A stretch of 15,955 nucleotides of DNA from contig DWUQ01000104.1 of the NCBI GenBank assembly GCA_019120675.1, positions 1 through 15,955 on the forward strand. Direction: 5' to 3'. Below the pieces are notes generated by a model. It was not told the origin of the DNA. It saw nothing but the letters and a program-made list of their open reading frames with translations, and searched no databases. A program made the position numbers and the translations under genes. Each line of letters starts with the position of its first letter. Within the stretch, counting starts at the first letter, position 1. The DNA comes from Candidatus Paenalcaligenes intestinipullorum. GTDB lineage: Bacteria > Pseudomonadota > Gammaproteobacteria > Burkholderiales > Burkholderiaceae_B. Positions 7,186 through 13,182 of the stretch are shown here, piece after piece.

Positions 7186-7230
7186 AAAAAAGCCCGAAGC
7201 CAGCCCTTAATTGTCGCTAAAGATGGCTTC
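7186..7230 (-). promoter_or_regulatory. Terminator-like hairpin in the speD-speE 5' leader (possible attenuator)
   Basis: In the minus-strand transcript GAAGCCA (7224-7230) can pair with TGGCTTC (7196-7202) across a 21-nt loop, followed by GGGC and six U residues (7186-7191). It lies 50 bases before the start codon. A second small stem, CGACT/AGTCG, follows it. The long loop weakens the case for a strong terminator. Confidence 0.35.
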
Positions 7231-7246
7231 TGATGAAAAGTCCACC

Positions 7247-7300
7247 ACTATACACAACAACGCGGGCTGTGCCTATAAGTTAATTGCTTAAAAAATGCAA
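7247..7300 (-). promoter_or_regulatory. Candidate promoters of speD-speE
   Basis: Two overlapping sigma70-like pairs, both with 17-bp spacers: TTGCAT (7295-7300) with TATAGG (7272-7277), and TAGGCA (7270-7275) with TATAGT (7247-7252). The second would place the start of transcription just before the terminator-like leader hairpin. Choice between them is not possible by eye. Confidence 0.4.
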
Positions 7301-7395
7301 GTTAAGCTCATTTGCTACAGTTATGATGGCTTTTGTTGTATTTTGATGCGTGGATGCATCACTCGCATACATTCACTCTATTTTTAGGCTTGGCA

Positions 7396-7965
7396 TTACT
7401 CCCCCCAGAGTAAGCGCGATGCTGCCGCAAATGCTAAAAGTAGAAAAACACCAGCCACGATACGGTGTACCCACTGCGTAGGTAATGCCCCTGCAAATTT
7501 ATTACCCAAAAACACCGCTGGCACATTAGCAAGCATCATACCCAAAGTCGTACCCAACACCACGGACACAAAAGCTTGATACTCAGCCGCTAACGCAACG
7601 GTCGCTATTTGTGTTTTATCCCCCATTTCGGCCAGAAAAAATAGCAATAAGGTCGTAAGAAACACCCCATACTTAGGTGCTGTTGAGACCTCGTCGTCAA
7701 TCGAGTCAGGAATAAGCATCCAAATGGCCATTGCCAAAAAGGACACCACCAAGATCCAGCCAAGCATTGTGGGGGATAGCCATTGCGCCAGCATCGTACC
7801 CAATAAGCCAGCTAAAGCATGATTGAATATTGTGGCAACTAATATTGCGAGAATGATGGGCAGAGGACGCTGATAGCGTGCTGCAAGTAGGAGTGCGAGA
7901 AGTTGAGTTTTGTCGCCCATTTCCGCAAGGGCAACCACACCAGTAGAAATTAAAAACGCGTACAT
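7396..7965 (-). CDS. mneA: TMEM165/GDT1 (UPF0016) family manganese exporter, MneA-like
   Basis: Inner-membrane protein of 189 residues with about six hydrophobic segments in two homologous halves. Each half carries the family signature EMGDKTQ (residues 15-21 and 113-119), whose acidic residues bind the transported divalent cation. Bacterial members export Mn2+ (MneA of Vibrio), and here a manganese riboswitch of the yybP-ykoY class lies directly upstream, which strongly supports manganese. The start at 7965 (ATG, MYAFLISTG) matches the usual N-terminus. An in-frame TTG at 7990-7992 would add nine residues; it has a better-placed GAGG and is the codon next to the riboswitch-controlled sequence, so the longer form to 7992 is a real alternative. 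No terminator is evident downstream. Confidence 0.92.
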   Translation of the reverse strand: MYAFLISTGVVALAEMGDKTQLLALLLAARYQRPLPIILAILVATIFNHALAGLLGTMLAQWLSPTMLGWILVVSFLAMAIWMLIPDSIDDEVSTAPKYGVFLTTLLLFFLAEMGDKTQIATVALAAEYQAFVSVVLGTTLGMMLANVPAVFLGNKFAGALPTQWVHRIVAGVFLLLAFAAASRLLWGE

Positions 7966-7989
7966 GATAGTCTCTGGCTGGTAAGTAGA

Positions 7990-8033
7990 CAATTGACCTC
8001 ACTGCCCCGCCAGCCATATACCGGAGCAAAAAG
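7990..8033 (-). promoter_or_regulatory. Expression platform of the Mn riboswitch (RBS sequestration)
   Basis: The sequence AGGTCAA (7993-7999) contains the Shine-Dalgarno and abuts the TTG start. It is perfectly complementary to TTGACCT (8032-8038) at the 3' arm of riboswitch helix P1. A further 7-bp pairing, TGGCTGG (8010-8016) with CCAGCCA (7975-7981), encloses the same ribosome-binding site in its loop. Both suggest control of translation initiation. Confidence 0.55.
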
Positions 8034-8134
8034 GTCAAAGGTCTTGCCAGGCTATACGCTGCCTACGCCATACAGCAGGGGGCTGCAAGTATGTTGACGT
8101 AGGCCTCAATGAAGAGCGGCTACTCCCCTAAGAC
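8034..8134 (-). ncRNA. yybP-ykoY manganese riboswitch
   Basis: Minus-strand leader of mneA. The class hallmarks are present in order: AGGGGAGTAGCC near the 5' end, the internal TCAACATAC segment, and GCAAGACCTTTG at the 3' end. Pairing supports it: P1 forms between GTCTTAGG (8127-8134) and CCTTTGAC (8034-8041) with two U-U mismatches. A long arm forms from GCCTACG/CGTAGGC, CATAC/GTATG and GCAG/CTGC. This class binds Mn2+ in a pocket made by the two conserved loops and turns on Mn export genes, which fits the gene downstream. Identification is by motif recognition; no covariance search was run. Confidence 0.88.
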
Positions 8135-8140
8135 GCAGCC

Positions 8141-8170
8141 AGTATACCCAGAAATATGTAGAAAAGCCAA
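8141..8170 (-). promoter_or_regulatory. Promoter of the mneA riboswitch transcript
   Basis: TTGGCT (8165-8170), an 18-bp spacer, and TATACT (8141-8146) preceded by TGGG. Transcription would begin about 7 bases downstream, right at the 5' edge of the riboswitch P1 helix, which supports the assignment. Confidence 0.65.
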
Positions 8171-8311
8171 ACCATCGGCCTTGCGCTTGTATTCTAGGGC
8201 TATGGGGATTGAATTGTTGCAGAAAACGCCACACGCTATTGCACGAGGATGCCTTTATCTAAGCTGCCACCACACGCATAATGAAGCCTAACTTAATTTT
8301 CAGGAGTGTTT
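8171..8311. other. Remaining intergenic DNA between mneA leader and azoR
   Basis: Together with the riboswitch this makes a 346-bp stretch without a protein gene. It should contain the azoR promoter; TTGTTG followed by 17 bp and TATTGC is the only pair I could place, and it is weak. The azoR ribosome-binding site AGGAG is at 8302-8306. Confidence 0.5.
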
Positions 8312-8935
8312 ATGCAACTGCTACATATTGATTCCAGCATTAATGGCGATCAGTCTATTTCGCGCCAGCTTAGTCAGTACATTACCGACGCGTGGTGCCG
8401 CCAACATCCAAATACTCAAGTAGACTATCTGGACCTAGCCAAGCATGCTCCCAACCACTTTAATGCCGCCAGCATGGCTTTGCGTAATCCAGCGATGACA
8501 GCAGAAGGTGGTGTGGACGTAGAAGCAGAAAGCGCCCGCACGGAGGAGCTGCTCACCCAGTTTTTAAGTGCTGACGTACTTGTCATCGGCGCACCGTTTT
8601 ATAACTTCACTATTCCTTCCCAACTAAAAGCTTGGATTGATCGCATTTTGCAGCCAGGTCGCACCTTTCGTTATAGTTCCGAAGGGCCGATTGGCTTAGC
8701 CGGCGGAAAAAAAGTTTGGGTTGCCTCCTCACGTGGTGGAATATACAGCAACCCTGTTGGCCAAGATTTAGAACACCAAGAAAGTTATTTGCGAGTTGTG
8801 TTTCGCTTTATGGGTATTGAGGATGTGCAGTTTATCCATGCCGAAGGTATTGGCAAAGGCCCTGAAGCCAGCGACCAAGCATTAAGTACAGCTAAAGCGG
8901 AGGTTGATCGCCTTTTAGGAATCGAAATCCATTAA
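8312..8935 (+). CDS. azoR: FMN-dependent NADH-azoreductase / NAD(P)H:quinone oxidoreductase
   Basis: Cytosolic flavodoxin-like enzyme of 207 residues (E. coli AzoR has about 200) that uses NADH and FMN to reduce quinones and azo compounds by two electrons, thought to protect against thiol-reactive and quinone stress. Visible: the FMN-phosphate loop HIDSSINGDQSISRQL (S9, S15, S17), the isoalloxazine loop APFYNFTIPSQLKAWIDRI (95-112), and the second FMN loop ASSRGGIYS (138-146). The ATG at 8312 is chosen because AGGAG is five bases upstream; a GTG at 8306 in the same frame overlaps that site. The last 21 bp overlap the 3' end of ribA on the other strand. No regulator gene is adjacent. Confidence 0.95.
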   Translation: MQLLHIDSSINGDQSISRQLSQYITDAWCRQHPNTQVDYLDLAKHAPNHFNAASMALRNPAMTAEGGVDVEAESARTEELLTQFLSADVLVIGAPFYNFTIPSQLKAWIDRILQPGRTFRYSSEGPIGLAGGKKVWVASSRGGIYSNPVGQDLEHQESYLRVVFRFMGIEDVQFIHAEGIGKGPEASDQALSTAKAEVDRLLGIEIH

Positions 8936-9577
8936 ATGGCCCAGCTTATCGGCTTTGGTTTGCAGGTAGCGGCTATTGAACGGATTTTTTTCGACTTGGT
9001 GTTCGAGCCGCTCCACCACCTCAAAGCCTAGGTCTTGCATGGCCTGAACCTTGCGGGGATTGTTGGTCATAAGACGTAAACGCCGCACACCAAAATGGTC
9101 CAGCATAGCCTTGCAAATAGTGTACTGGCGCAAATCCGCCGCAAAACCAAGCTGCTCATTGGCTTCAACGGTATCGGCACCCTGATCTTGTAATTGGTAA
9201 GCGCGTATTTTGTTGACCAAACCGATGCCACGACCTTCTTGACGTAAGTACAGCACGGCTCCGCGCCCTTCCTGGGCTATACGCTCCAACGCTTTTTGCA
9301 ATTGAGGGCCACAGTCGCAGCGTTGACTAAATAAAGCGTCCCCAGTCAGGCACTCAGAATGCACCCGCATCAATAAAGGCTGCGAGTCATCGATGTCGCC
9401 CAACGCAAGGACGAGATGCTCTTTGCCCTGCTGATTTGGATCAATAAATACATGGATGTCAAATACTGCCCAAGGGGTGGGCAGCTTGCTGGAGGTCGTG
9501 TGCTTTAACAAGGTCGGTAACGGCAAAAAAAACAATAAATACCGCATCCTGAATGCGGCAAAAATAAAGAATACCAT
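8915..9577 (-). CDS. ribA: GTP cyclohydrolase II (start uncertain)
   Basis: First enzyme of riboflavin synthesis: converts GTP to 2,5-diamino-6-ribosylamino-pyrimidinone phosphate plus formate and pyrophosphate. The core from SKLPTPW onward is clearly RibA: zinc ligands C76, C87 and C89 in HSECLTGDALFSQRCDCG, then LYLRQEGRGIGL, NKIRAYQLQDQG, DTVEANEQLGF and LMTNNPRKV. It is the stand-alone form, not the RibBA fusion. The start is doubtful. The longest frame gives 220 residues, with an odd hydrophobic N-terminus (MVFFIFAAFRM) that reads through a terminator-like hairpin. ATG at 9547 or TTG at 9511 (198 residues, close to the E. coli length) are alternatives, but none has a good ribosome-binding site. 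No FMN riboswitch is visible; an unusual structured leader precedes it. The 3' end overlaps azoR by 21 bp. Confidence 0.93.
   Translation of the reverse strand: MVFFIFAAFRMRYLLFFLPLPTLLKHTTSSKLPTPWAVFDIHVFIDPNQQGKEHLVLALGDIDDSQPLLMRVHSECLTGDALFSQRCDCGPQLQKALERIAQEGRGAVLYLRQEGRGIGLVNKIRAYQLQDQGADTVEANEQLGFAADLRQYTICKAMLDHFGVRRLRLMTNNPRKVQAMQDLGFEVVERLEHQVEKNPFNSRYLQTKADKLGHLMDFDS
9542..9558 (-). terminator. Terminator-like hairpin at the ribA 5' end
   Basis: On the minus strand CCGCAT and ATGCGG form a 6-bp stem with a 5-nt loop, followed by TATTTATTG and a run of eight T residues. The T run starts nine bases after the stem, so efficiency is doubtful. It falls upstream of the TTG start candidate and inside the longest ribA frame. 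Confidence 0.4.
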
Positions 9578-9640
9578 TAGTTGTGTGCTCTCGCATCAGT
9601 TACCCACAACTAATGTGGCTAAGCCTGGGGATAAGTTGTG
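9576..9640 (-). promoter_or_regulatory. Structured leader with three competing arms upstream of ribA
   Basis: In the minus-strand RNA, arm 1 is CACAACTTAT (9631-9640), arm 2 is ATTAGTTGTG (9605-9614) and arm 3 is CACAACTAAT (9576-9585). Arm 2 pairs perfectly (10 bp) with arm 3 and at 9 of 10 positions with arm 1, so the two helices are mutually exclusive. Arm 3 includes the first two bases of the ATG at 9577, and the 2:3 loop holds the only nearby purine-rich GAGAG. Confidence 0.5.
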
Positions 9641-9651
9641 CATGAGCTGAC

Positions 9652-9679
9652 CAGATACAGCATTCATGCCTGATCACAA
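9652..9679 (-). promoter_or_regulatory. Candidate ribA promoter
   Basis: TTGTGA (9674-9679), 16 bp, TATCTG (9652-9657) on the minus strand. Transcription would start near 9645, just before arm 1 of the structured leader. Hexamers are only moderate matches. Confidence 0.35.
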
Positions 9680-9687
9680 ACTGCTGG

Positions 9688-9716
9688 TTAACTTTTGCTC
9701 ACTGGTGTTCTACACT
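9688..9716 (+). promoter_or_regulatory. Candidate promoter of the two-domain lipoprotein gene
   Basis: TTAACT (9688-9693), 17 bp, TACACT (9711-9716). Each hexamer matches the sigma70 consensus at four of six positions. The start codon is 48 bases downstream of the -10. Confidence 0.4.
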
Positions 9717-9763
9717 AGTTTTTTATACTTCTACTCGCCGTACCCTTTAAATTGGAGTCCACA

Positions 9764-10561
9764 ATGTTAAAAACACTTTTAGCCGCTGGCAGCCTGAGTC
9801 TGGCCATTATCGGCCTATCCGCCTGCTCCGACTCCCAGCCCAAAGCAGCCGAGACCACTGTACAAGGCGAGCTGTACTATTTACCGCGCATTGCTTTGAG
9901 CCCAGATGCGGTTGCTCAGTACACCATTGTGCAGCTCAATGAGAATGGTGAAAGCATTGAGCTGCTACAAAAAACCGAATCCTTAAACGGCCAACAAGTA
10001 CCCATCCCTTTTACATTCACGCTAGAAACCAAAGCAGACCAAGAGTACGCGTTTAACGCCACCATCGAAGATGCCTCCGGTAGTACCCTTTGGTTTAATG
10101 AGGCCCCCTCCAGCTTTGTTGCGGACCAAGCCAGTGTGGATCTAGGCAAGATCCAATTACTACCCTTTGAAGCTGAAACCGAGCAGGACTCATCCAGTAA
10201 CCACAGCAACAACTTGACCAGTGCCGTACAACAGCAGCGTTTTCGTGCCGTTGGCAACGAGCCAGGTTGGGATATGTGGCTTGAAAAAGGCCGTGCTCAA
10301 ATTAATTTAAATTATGGTGCTGACCACTATGATGTGGTCTTTGAGCGCCCTGAGGCTTCGGGAGATAACTTGCGCTATGAAGGGAAATCGAATGAGCTAC
10401 CCGTAGTGGTCGAGCTTTTACATCAAGCTTGCTCAGATACGATGGCTGATAATATGAATTTTTCGTATACCGTCGTGCTAACCGTTGGCGAGCAGAGCTA
10501 TCAGGGCTGCGGGGACTACCTTGCCCCCGGCGAAACGTTGCAGCCCAACCCTGCTCCCTAA
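9764..10561 (+). CDS. Lipoprotein with YbaY/YscW-like domain and a C-terminal COG3650-like domain
   Basis: Envelope lipoprotein of 265 residues. A signal peptide ends in the lipobox LSAC (lipidated C21). Residues about 32-134 (GELYYLPRIALSPDAVAQ, IPFTFTLE, IQLLPF) resemble the YbaY/YscW lipoprotein domain. A Ser/Asn/Gln-rich linker (about 136-157) leads to a second beta-rich domain starting FRAVGNEPGWDMWL, a signature I associate with COG3650 proteins. C223 (ACSDTM) and C249 (GCGDY) of that domain could form a disulfide. Start at 9764 is chosen for the GGAG six bases upstream; an ATG at 9752 would spoil the signal peptide. Function unknown; an outer-membrane or periplasmic binding role is a guess. 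It ends 9 bp from the convergent purB. Confidence 0.85.
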   Translation: MLKTLLAAGSLSLAIIGLSACSDSQPKAAETTVQGELYYLPRIALSPDAVAQYTIVQLNENGESIELLQKTESLNGQQVPIPFTFTLETKADQEYAFNATIEDASGSTLWFNEAPSSFVADQASVDLGKIQLLPFEAETEQDSSSNHSNNLTSAVQQQRFRAVGNEPGWDMWLEKGRAQINLNYGADHYDVVFERPEASGDNLRYEGKSNELPVVVELLHQACSDTMADNMNFSYTVVLTVGEQSYQGCGDYLAPGETLQPNPAP

Positions 10562-10570
10562 AGGCGGCTC

Positions 10571-11953
10571 CTAAGCCTGCTGCCAAACCGCCAAGCTTGG
10601 CGCTAAACCCACATAGCTCCGTGGGGTGAGCGCCAGCAAATACTGCTTGGGCTCAGTAGGCAAGTCTAGGCCTTCGATAAACGTTTTTAAAGCCGCTTCT
10701 GTAATGCCTGTGCCTCGCGTTAGGGCTTTGAGTTGCTCATAAGGCTGAGGCAACCCATAACGACGCATAACCGTTTGCACCGGCTCAGCCAGCACTTCCC
10801 AGCACGCATTAATGTCTGCATCAATAACTGTGGCATTCAACTCTAATTTACCCAAACCACGCAGACACGAATCGTAAGACACCACACAATAGCCAAAGGC
10901 TACCCCTAAATTGCGCAACACGGTGGAGTCCGTGAGGTCTCGTTGCCAACGAGACACGGGTAATTTCTCCGATAAGTGACGCAGCAGTGCGTTAGCCAAA
11001 CCAAGATTACCCTCAGAGTTTTCGAAGTCGATCGGATTGACTTTATGCGGCATGGTCGAGGAGCCGATTTCGCCTTCTTTGAGTTTTTGCTTGAAATAAC
11101 CTAAAGAAATATAGCCCCAAATATCGCGGTTGAAATCCAGCAAAATTGTATTAGCACGACCAATCGCATCGAACAAAGTGGCCATCCAGTCGTGAGGCTC
11201 AATTTGAATGGTTAATGGGTTTTGCGTTAGTCCTAGGCCTTTTAAGACCTGTTGACTAAAGGCTGGCCAATCGATATCGGGATAGGCCGATAAATGCGCA
11301 TTGTAATTGCCGGTCGCTCCATTTAGCTTAGCTAAAGGCTCCACGGCTTCAATATCCGCAATCGCACGCTGCAAACGGTAAGCCACATTGGCAAACTCCT
11401 TGCCCATGGTGGTGGGACTGGCCGGTTGACCATGGGTGCGTGCCAGCAAAGGCTGGTCGGCGAATTGGTGCGCGTAAGCGACCAACTGTTGATGCAGAGC
11501 TCGCAATTTGGGCAGGATAACCTGCTCACGGGCACGACTCAGCATGAGCGCGTGAGAGGTGTTGTTGATGTCTTCGGAGGTGCAGGCAAAATGAATAAAC
11601 TCTGCTGCGGCCTTAAGCTCAGGATCTGCAGTTACCTTTTCTTTAAGCCAATACTCCACCGCTTTCATATCGTGATTGGTGGTTTTTTCGATTTCCTTAA
11701 TGCGCGCCGCATCGGCCTCTGAAAAGTCGGTGACCAGTTGTCGTAAAGTTTGCTCAGCTTGAGCGGAAAACGCGGGTAACTCTTTGAAGCCGGCTTGGAG
11801 CAAGCCGATTAACCACGCCACCTCGACTTCGACCCGATGCGCCAAAAACGCGGCCTCAGACAACAGGGCTCGTAAACCGTTGCCACGTGAGGCATAACGC
11901 CCATCTAAGGGAGACAACGCATTAAGTTCAGAAAGTTGATCAGCAATATGCAT
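10571..11953 (-). CDS. purB: Adenylosuccinate lyase
   Basis: Cytosolic homotetrameric lyase of the fumarase/aspartase superfamily, acting twice in purine synthesis: SAICAR to AICAR, and adenylosuccinate to AMP, each releasing fumarate. The protein has 460 residues (E. coli 456) and starts MHIADQLSELNALSPLDGRY, the standard N-terminus. Signatures: KTTNHDMKAVEYW (91-102), FACTSEDINNTSHA (122-135), ARTHGQPASPTTMGKE with catalytic H174, and the mobile signature loop GSSTMPHKVNPIDFENSEGN with catalytic Ser 298/299. The frame continues upstream to an ATG at 12010, but the extra 19 residues are unlike the family, so 11953 is chosen. No Shine-Dalgarno precedes it, and a TATACT sits only four bases before the ATG. 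Not next to hflD or mnmA, its usual partners in enterics, though mnmA is 1.2 kb away. Confidence 0.96.
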   Translation of the reverse strand: MHIADQLSELNALSPLDGRYASRGNGLRALLSEAAFLAHRVEVEVAWLIGLLQAGFKELPAFSAQAEQTLRQLVTDFSEADAARIKEIEKTTNHDMKAVEYWLKEKVTADPELKAAAEFIHFACTSEDINNTSHALMLSRAREQVILPKLRALHQQLVAYAHQFADQPLLARTHGQPASPTTMGKEFANVAYRLQRAIADIEAVEPLAKLNGATGNYNAHLSAYPDIDWPAFSQQVLKGLGLTQNPLTIQIEPHDWMATLFDAIGRANTILLDFNRDIWGYISLGYFKQKLKEGEIGSSTMPHKVNPIDFENSEGNLGLANALLRHLSEKLPVSRWQRDLTDSTVLRNLGVAFGYCVVSYDSCLRGLGKLELNATVIDADINACWEVLAEPVQTVMRRYGLPQPYEQLKALTRGTGITEAALKTFIEGLDLPTEPKQYLLALTPRSYVGLAPSLAVWQQA

Positions 11954-12021
11954 GGTAAGTATATAGGCCAATAATAAGCAGTGGAAAAAACCAAAGCTGT
12001 ATTCTAGCATTGACCATACTG

Positions 12022-12074
12022 AAGACCAGCTCAGACGCTATTAGCACTTATGCGCATAGCGAGCTGAAGGTCTT
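12022..12074. repeat. Imperfect 53-nt inverted repeat between purB and the 88-aa gene
   Basis: Arms AAGACC (12022-12027), AGCT (12028-12031) and CGCTAT (12036-12041) pair in order with GGTCTT (12069-12074), AGCT (12062-12065) and ATAGCG (12056-12061), leaving a 14-nt loop and small internal bulges. It sits between two divergent genes, so it could be a DNA operator or part of a leader RNA. Confidence 0.4.
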
Positions 12075-12124
12075 ACGGTACACTTAATGAATCCTTTTCG
12101 TAAACCTTACCGCTGGAGCCGCTT

Positions 12125-12391
12125 ATGAGCGATTACATTTATGTGCTAAATGATGAAGGTAAAGCACAAATCAAGGCCTTCCTAAAACAGCATGGTTTAC
12201 CCAACCTCAACCTAGAAGCCTATTACGCCGCTGCCGAAGTGGATGGGGATCGCTTCCACGAACGTCATGCGCACCTCCCTCGGTTAATACTAGAGCCGCT
12301 ATGCAGTGTGGACCAACTGGAGCACGAGCTGATTCTTGAGCCGCACTATTACAACAAACGTCCTTTCGACGAGGCCGAACCCGAGCTCTAA
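12125..12391 (+). CDS. Hypothetical acidic protein (88 aa), function unknown
   Basis: I do not recognise this protein. It is 88 residues, soluble, with no signal peptide or membrane segment. The N-terminal third (DEGKAQIKAFLKQHGLP) should be helical; the C-terminal half is rich in Glu, Leu, His and Tyr (RLILEPLCSVDQLEHELILEPHYYNKRPF) with two ILEP repeats about 18 residues apart, ending in an acidic tail (DEAEPEL). A single cysteine, C60. GGAG lies six bases before the ATG, which supports translation. It is followed after about 150 bp by a GST-family gene on the same strand and is divergent from purB. Real gene status is likely from its ribosome-binding site and composition; role unknown. Confidence 0.65.
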   Translation: MSDYIYVLNDEGKAQIKAFLKQHGLPNLNLEAYYAAAEVDGDRFHERHAHLPRLILEPLCSVDQLEHELILEPHYYNKRPFDEAEPEL

Positions 12392-12545
12392 GGCGCGATA
12401 GGTGTTGACCAAACCAGCAGCAGATTAGCAAGAAAACCACACTCCTCGCTTTAGACATTCAAAGCTGTATAACCAAACAGCCTATTTAGTCAGTGGCCAA
12501 CGGGCAACTGCTATACTTGTTGCTGTTATTACACAAGAAATCGCT

Positions 12546-13166
12546 ATGAAACTGTTAGGTTCCCTTACCAGCCCCTTTGTACGTAAAGTACGTGTGGTGA
12601 TGGCCGAGAAAAAACTAGACTACGAGCTGGTACTCGAGGACGTGTGGTCCGATGACACTCAAATTGCCGCCTACAACCCTTTGGGCAAGGTACCTTGCCT
12701 AGTCATGGACGATTACGGCAGCCTGTTTGACTCACGTGTCATCGTCGAGTATCTCGACACCTTATCGCCCGTCGGTCGGTTGCTGCCCCAAAGTGGTCGC
12801 GAACGTGCCAGCGTAAAATGCTGGGAAGCGGTTGCAGATGGCTTATGCGAAGCCGCTGCCGCCATTTACACTGAAACGCATCGCCGCCCCAGCGATCAGC
12901 AAAGCCCTGCTTGGGTCGCTCGCCAAGAAAAAAAGCTCCATGCTGCACTCCAACACATGGAAGAATGCTTGGGCGAACAGGCGTATTGCACTGGCTTAAA
13001 TTTTAGCTTGGCTGATATCGCCGTAGGCTGCGCGTTAGGCTACTTGGATATGCGCTTTGAGCATTTAAATTGGCGTGCCCAACACCCCGCACTGGAGCGT
13101 TTGCACGAAAAGCTTTTGGCTCGCCCTTCCTTTGCGGATACTCAGCCTTTAGCTCCCGTAGTATAG
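12546..13166 (+). CDS. Glutathione S-transferase family protein (YibF-like)
   Basis: Cytosolic protein of 206 residues with GST architecture. The N-terminal thioredoxin-fold domain (1 to about 80) has the SPFVRKVRV motif (Ser9 at the glutathione-activating position), NPLGKVPCL with the cis-Pro (P50), and FDSRVIVEYLD (the SNAIL/TRAIL-like glutathione contact with D62-S63). The helical C-terminal domain includes SLADIAVGCALGYLDMRF, the usual N-capping box. Overall it resembles E. coli YibF, a GST homologue without a firmly known substrate. The ATG at 12546 has only a weak upstream AAGAAA. It ends 16 bp before the convergent mnmA stop. Whether it is catalytic on electrophiles or a disulfide reductase cannot be told here. 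Confidence 0.9.
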   Translation: MKLLGSLTSPFVRKVRVVMAEKKLDYELVLEDVWSDDTQIAAYNPLGKVPCLVMDDYGSLFDSRVIVEYLDTLSPVGRLLPQSGRERASVKCWEAVADGLCEAAAAIYTETHRRPSDQQSPAWVARQEKKLHAALQHMEECLGEQAYCTGLNFSLADIAVGCALGYLDMRFEHLNWRAQHPALERLHEKLLARPSFADTQPLAPVV

Positions 13167-13182
13167 GGATTGATTATGGCGG

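Noticed and set aside
7327..7395. Terminator of mneA formed by TGATGC-N6-GCATCA
   Set aside because: On the minus strand the hairpin is followed by A residues, not a T run.
9578..9760. FMN riboswitch upstream of ribA
   Set aside because: None of the conserved RFN-element segments can be found; the structure seen is different.
9916..10586. Minus-strand frames opposite the two-domain lipoprotein
   Set aside because: Antisense shadows; the plus-strand frame has a lipobox, ribosome-binding site and domain structure.
11954..12010. 19-residue N-terminal extension of purB
   Set aside because: Hydrophobic and unlike the family; the ATG at 11953 gives the standard PurB N-terminus and length.
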